Source of the DNA: Parachlamydia sp.
GTDB taxonomy: Bacteria; Chlamydiota; Chlamydiia; Chlamydiales; Parachlamydiaceae
NCBI GenBank assembly: GCA_021298935.1
Contig: JAJTHR010000159.1
Span: forward strand, 1-6,779
Direction: 5' to 3'
DNA length: 6,779 nucleotides
Positions within the stretch are counted from its first letter, which is position 1; each line of letters opens with the position of its first letter. Below, piece after piece: positions 6,117-6,779 of the stretch. The position numbers were made by a program, and so were the translations under genes. The notes beneath the pieces are model-generated. The model did no database searches. It was not told the origin of the DNA and saw only the letters and a list, made by a program, of their open reading frames with translations.

Positions 6117-6282
6117 TTATACCGCGCGCGGGTAGGTTCTTAAATTTTTGGCGGCGAGATTTTATGTCCCAGTACATTGCGGAGATCGCAGCAAACTTGG
6201 ATAAGTTTGCAAGATCGAGCAATGAGCTGGGACGCAAAAGATGACGATGAAAAATTTAAAGACCTATCCGCGCGTGGTATAA
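6117..6282. mobile_element. Palindromic MITE-like element, complete copy 2
   Basis: This 166-bp element is almost entirely self-complementary. The outer arms 6117-6149 and 6250-6282 match in 29 of 33 positions (TTATACC with GGTATAA at the tips, then CGCGCGG and AAATTTTT blocks). The arms continue through CCCAG (6168-6172) with CTGGG (6228-6232), and ATTGC with GCAAT, to a perfect centre GCAAACTTGGATAAGTTTGC (6191-6210) with a 4-base loop. The tips read TA-TACC and GGTA-TA, consistent with insertion at TA and TA duplication as for IS630/mariner-type elements; this is inference. A nearly identical copy lies at 1-139. There is no transposase, so it would be non-autonomous. An open frame beginning at 6177 inside it is a by-product of the palindrome. 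As RNA it would form one very long hairpin, and it could also end transcription from kdsD and the small membrane gene. Confidence 0.85.
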
Positions 6283-6468
6283 CGTATGTCGATTTCAAAG
6301 TGAACACATTGGCCGAAAATAGTATCCAACGTACGCCTATCCAGCAAAATCATACAATTAATAATTAAGTTTTAGTTATTTAAAATAATTATTGAGTAAT
6401 AAATAATTTTTTTATATAATTAAAATAGAAGGGTCAGCTAATAAGTCCTTCAAAAGTATATAAATTAA

Positions 6469-6682
6469 TTAACTGTGCTCTCTGTCAAAGAAAGCAATTG
6501 GAAGATCTTAGAGTTTTTCAAAGCTTTTTCAGTGAAAGATTTCAAAAAAAACAGAAAAAACGAATTTGGTGTTGTAATTAAATACCAAGTTTCGTAGATT
6601 ATATGTTTTGCGCAACGCCAAACAGCGTAGCAAGAATGAAGCAAAAGCCGTTGAGTTTTTGCGCGATGTTTTGACAGTATAA
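6469..6682 (+). pseudogene. Possible frameshifted remnant of an unidentified gene
   Basis: Two overlapping plus-strand frames read like protein. 6469-6597 gives VLSVKESNWKILEFFKAFSV and then a Lys/Asn-rich stretch ending VVIKYQVS. 6578-6682 gives LNTKFRRLYVLRNAKQ, then RSKNEAKAVEFLRDVLTV, and a stop at 6680-6682. They overlap at 6578-6597, so a single frameshift would join them into about 65-70 residues. The second half has coding-like codons (GCC, CGT, AGC, GAA, GCC, GTT, GAG). No start codon with a ribosome site is visible and I cannot name a family. Long minus-strand open frames also cover this interval, so even the strand is uncertain. Transposase debris is one possibility. Confidence 0.3.
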
Positions 6683-6718
6683 GAAAGACAATGTGCAAGT
6701 AAGAAACAATAAAGCTTG

Positions 6719-6746
6719 TGTGGGACAGATTTAAACCTGTCGCACA
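6719..6746. repeat. 28-bp imperfect palindrome
   Basis: The left half TGTGGGACAGATTT and the reverse complement of the right half, TGTGCGACAGGTTT, agree at 12 of 14 positions, centred on TTTAAA (6730-6735). The symmetry without a loop suits a dimeric protein-binding site or the fused ends of a repeat element. No gene start is seen next to it in the window. Confidence 0.6.
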
Positions 6747-6752
6747 TATGAA

Positions 6753-6769
6753 GCGCTACAAGATAGCGC
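6753..6769. repeat. Perfect hairpin GCGCTA-CAAGA-TAGCGC
   Basis: A 6-bp perfect GC-rich stem encloses a 5-base loop six bases after the 28-bp palindrome, and is followed by GATTAAAAAA at the window end. The A run on the plus strand does not fit a plus-strand intrinsic terminator. On the minus strand the T run would precede the hairpin, so it is not a terminator there either. With the adjacent palindrome it may be the edge of another repeat element continuing beyond the window. Confidence 0.5.
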
Positions 6770-6779
6770 GATTAAAAAA

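Larger units (their letters stand above)
6283..6779. other. AT-rich tail with no intact gene
   Basis: No complete gene is supported in this ~500-bp stretch. Immediately after the element, 28 codons (6283-6366) remain open in the frame entering from the element and end at TAA 6366-6368. Their composition is protein-like (for example YVDFKVNTLAENSIQ), so this may be the stump of a gene, but evidence is thin. 6370-6470 is very AT-rich, with a small hairpin GAAGG/CCTTC (6428-6432 with 6447-6451). 6469-6682 may hold degraded coding sequence, and 6719-6769 holds two palindromic structures; these are listed separately. A perfect TTGACA (6671-6676) has no matching -10 box. Confidence 0.6.

Noticed and set aside
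6001..6237. 78-codon minus-strand open frame
   Set aside because: It spans the element's palindrome and the antisense of the small membrane gene. Its element-derived part mirrors the plus-strand spurious peptide because the element is self-complementary.
6671..6699. Perfect TTGACA as a promoter -35 box
   Set aside because: No acceptable -10 box lies 16-18 bp downstream (TGCAAG at 17 bp) and no gene start follows in the window.
6283..6779. CRISPR array, tRNA or rRNA
   Set aside because: No regularly spaced direct repeats, cloverleaf or rRNA-like sequence were seen here or elsewhere in the window.

Overview
The window most likely comes from an environmental chlamydia (Parachlamydiaceae or a similar amoeba symbiont). 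This rests on four things. There is a Thermus/Rickettsia-type isocitrate dehydrogenase with a long C-terminal extension, an enzyme the animal-pathogenic Chlamydiaceae lack. There is an arabinose-5-phosphate isomerase for Kdo/LPS synthesis. There is a large AT-rich orphan gene of effector-like composition. There are also dispersed, non-coding palindromic repeats. The assignment is made from remembered family features, not from a database search.

Layout, left to right. Bases 1-139 are the right-hand part of a palindromic, MITE-like element cut by the window edge. It abuts a 5'-truncated coding fragment (141-359) that resembles the C-terminus of a glycosyltransferase. A predicted outer-membrane beta-barrel protein follows (349-1320), then an AT-rich intergenic stretch of about 175 bp. 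Next is a very AT-rich 548-codon orphan gene (1497-3143) with a coiled coil, a textbook-like bipartite nuclear localisation signal and a long polar Q/N/S/T-rich tail. It converges on icd (minus strand, 3218-4666). icd is divergent from kdsD (4745-5704), and a good sigma-70-like promoter for kdsD lies between them. A small cysteine-rich membrane protein (5770-6099) follows kdsD, and its start region carries a 10-bp tandem duplication. A complete second copy of the palindromic element lies at 6117-6282 in the same orientation as the first. The last ~500 bp (6283-6779) is AT-rich, with gene debris and two further palindromes/hairpins.

Two genes are firmly identified: icd (TCA cycle, NADPH supply) and kdsD (first committed step toward Kdo for LPS). 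The beta-barrel protein and the small membrane protein are envelope components of unknown function. The most interesting locus is the 1497-3143 gene. Its base composition differs sharply from its neighbours and its architecture suggests a host-nucleus-directed effector (nucleomodulin). That role is an inference from motifs only. The second point of interest is the nearly self-complementary element, whose two copies bracket the whole gene block and may have driven gene truncation.
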